Below, in pieces: positions 5,353 through 6,838 of a DNA stretch of 6,838 nucleotides. Below the pieces are notes generated by a model. It saw nothing but the letters and a program-made list of their open reading frames with translations, ran no database searches and was not told the origin of the DNA. The stretch comes from Deltaproteobacteria bacterium (GTDB taxonomy: Bacteria > Desulfobacterota > Binatia > UBA9968), in the NCBI GenBank assembly GCA_016184235.1, contig JACPDC010000324.1, forward strand, positions 1-6,838, in the 5' to 3' direction. Each line of letters begins with the position of its first letter. The stretch's first letter is position 1. Position numbers and translations under genes: made by a program.

Positions 5353-6838
5353 AGCTCGAGCATATCAGGAACTTCTCGATCATCGCCCATATCGACCACG
5401 GCAAATCGACTTTGGCGGACCGCATTCTGGAATTTACCGGCACGGTAAGCGAGCGGGAGCGCACCGATCAATTTTTGGACAGCATGGATCTGGAGAAGGA
5501 GCGCGGCATCACGATCAAGGCGAGCCAACGTTCATCTCGCCCTGGACCACGGCCTCTCCATAGTGCCGGTCATCAATAAGATCGATCTGCCGAGCGCCGA
5601 TCCGGAGCGGGTGCGAAAGGAGATCGAGGAGATCATCGGCCTGGACGCCTCCGGGGCGATCCTGGCCAGCGCCAAGGAGGGGATCGGAACCGAAGCGATC
5701 CTCGAAGGGATCGTGCAGCAATTTCCGCCGCCGGACGGGAATCCCGAGAGTCCGCTGCGCGCCTTGATCTTCGACAGCTGGTTCGATCCTTACCATGGAG
5801 CGGTCGTGCTGATCCGCGTGTTCGACGGCGTGGCGCGCAAGGGCCAGCGCATCCGGATGATGTCGAGCGGCCAGCTATTCGAGGTCACCCGCGTCGGCAT
5901 ATTTTCCCCGGGGCCCCGGGAGGCGGCTCAGATCAGCGCCGGCGAAGTGGGCTTTCTGATGGCCGGGATCAAAGAGATCCGCGAGACCAGAATCGGCGAT
6001 ACCGTCACGACCGAGGGGGCCGCGGCCGTGCTGCCGCTGCCCGGCTTCAAGGCGCTGAAACCGATGGTCTTCAGCGGCCTTTATCCGGCGGACACGGGCC
6101 AATACCAGGCCCTCAGAGACGCTTTGGAAAAATTGAGTCTCAACGACTCTGCCTTCACTTTCGAGCCGGAGAGCTCTCAGGCCCTGGGTTTCGGCTTTCG
6201 CTGCGGTTTTCTCGGGCTGTTGCACCTCGACATCGTGCGTGAGAGACTGGAGCGAGAGTTCGGTCTGAGCCTGATCACAACCGCCCCGACCGTGGTCTAC
6301 AGCATTTCGACCGTGGCCGGAAAGACCCTCCTGATCGACAATCCGGTGAAACTGCCGGCAGAATCGGATATCGAGCAGATCGAAGAGCCGGTGATCCTGG
6401 CGACGATCCATCTGCCGCAGGAGTTTCTGGGAGGGGTGCTCAAGCTGTGCGAGGAAAAAAGGGGCATCCAAAAGGAGATCCGCTACCTGGGGCCGAACCG
6501 GGTGGCGCTGGCCTACGAGCTGCCGCTCAACGAGGTGGTGGTGGACTTTTACGACCGGCTGAAGTCGGTGAGCCGGGGCTACGCCTCCATGGACTACGAG
6601 GTGGCCGGATACCGGCCTGCCGATCTGGTCAAGCTGGATATTCGCATCAACGGCGAGGCGGTCGACGCCATGTCGATGATCGTGCACAAGGAAAAGGCCT
6701 ATCACCGCGGCCGCGACCTGGTCCAGCGCATGCGCGAGATCATCCCGCGGCAACTCTTCGAAGTCGCCATTCAGGCGGCGGTGGGCAGCCGGGTGATAGC
6801 GCGCGAGAACGTGAAGGCGCTGAGAAAGAACGTGACCG
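5349..6838 (+). pseudogene. lepA: Elongation factor 4 (LepA) GTPase, disrupted by internal deletion and frameshift, 3' end outside window
   Basis: ATG 5349 begins a textbook LepA, the ribosome-binding translational GTPase that acts on elongating ribosomes. The first 58 residues carry the P-loop AHIDHGKST (13-21), LDSMDLEKERG and GITIKA. That frame then fails at about 5523. One frame over, from GCC at 5524, ANVHLALDHG continues as LepA without a break to the window edge (438 codons). It includes G4 NKID (5575-5586), G5 SAK (5668-5676), the DSWFDPY domain II start, LGFGFRCGFLGLLH, and the C-terminal LRKNV. About 57 residues are missing between the parts, including G3 DTPGH (switch II), so the encoded protein could not be a working GTPase. 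Some 50 C-terminal residues lie beyond the edge. The start overlaps the epimerase stop as ATGA; CAGGG at 5335-5339 may be a ribosome binding site. An assembly deletion is as likely as real gene loss. Confidence 0.93.
5520..5526. other. Deletion junction inside lepA
   Basis: The N-terminal frame is LepA-like through the Ala codon 5520-5522, and the downstream frame is LepA-like from the Ala codon 5524-5526, leaving one extra base. In E. coli LepA as I recall it, the equivalent alanines are 58 codons apart. That gives a loss of about 170 bases, 2 modulo 3. No mobile element sequence is present. Confidence 0.85.

Noticed and set aside
1471..5526. Programmed frameshift or intron/intein as explanation of the two frame breaks
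   Set aside because: About 57 residues of essential fold are absent at each break, so a frameshift cannot restore the proteins; nothing is inserted, so intron and intein do not apply.
5875..6753. Long minus-strand open frame (292 codons)
   Set aside because: It is antisense to the conserved C-terminal part of LepA and shows the His/Arg/Gln-rich look of a shadow frame in GC-rich DNA.

Overview
The window is GC-rich (I estimate a little above 60% G+C), bacterial, and coding almost throughout on the + strand. Seven genes are recognisable, in the order: S-methyl-5'-thioadenosine phosphorylase (3' end only), PfkB-family kinase, membrane-anchored family 2 glycosyltransferase, UDP-glucose 6-dehydrogenase, UDP-glucuronate decarboxylase, a GalE-like NAD-dependent epimerase, and lepA (elongation factor 4, running off the right edge). 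Gaps are a few bases or are replaced by 4-8 base overlaps, so this looks like one transcription unit. The only real intergenic space is about 40 bases after the phosphorylase, and it holds an AT-rich short repeat. The gene content fits an uncultivated GC-rich bacterium of the Desulfobacterota/Methylomirabilota/Rokubacteria kind. That placement is a weak inference from protein flavour and base composition only.

Layout: 1-454 nucleoside salvage; 457-487 AT-rich repeat; 495-1400 sugar/nucleoside kinase of unknown substrate; 1405-2188 polyprenyl-phosphate glycosyltransferase type; 2185-5352 three nucleotide-sugar enzymes; 5349-6838 lepA. The middle block reads as a pathway: UDP-glucose to UDP-glucuronate (dehydrogenase), to UDP-xylose (decarboxylase), with an epimerase that could act on UDP-glucose, UDP-glucuronate or UDP-xylose. 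The glycosyltransferase would load one of these sugars onto a polyprenyl phosphate for cell-surface glycan assembly.

The main surprise is that two of the seven genes carry an internal deletion with a frameshift. The glycosyltransferase has lost the segment with its nucleotide-binding DDGS-type motif (junction near 1471-1480). lepA has lost the segment with the switch II DTPGH motif (junction near 5520-5526). Compared with family members as I remember them, each deletion is about 170 bases, and in both the missing length must be 2 modulo 3. Two near-identical losses in otherwise well-preserved genes suggest an assembly artefact first and real gene decay second. I found no RNA gene, CRISPR array, transposase or convincing terminator, and no previously undescribed system that I could defend.
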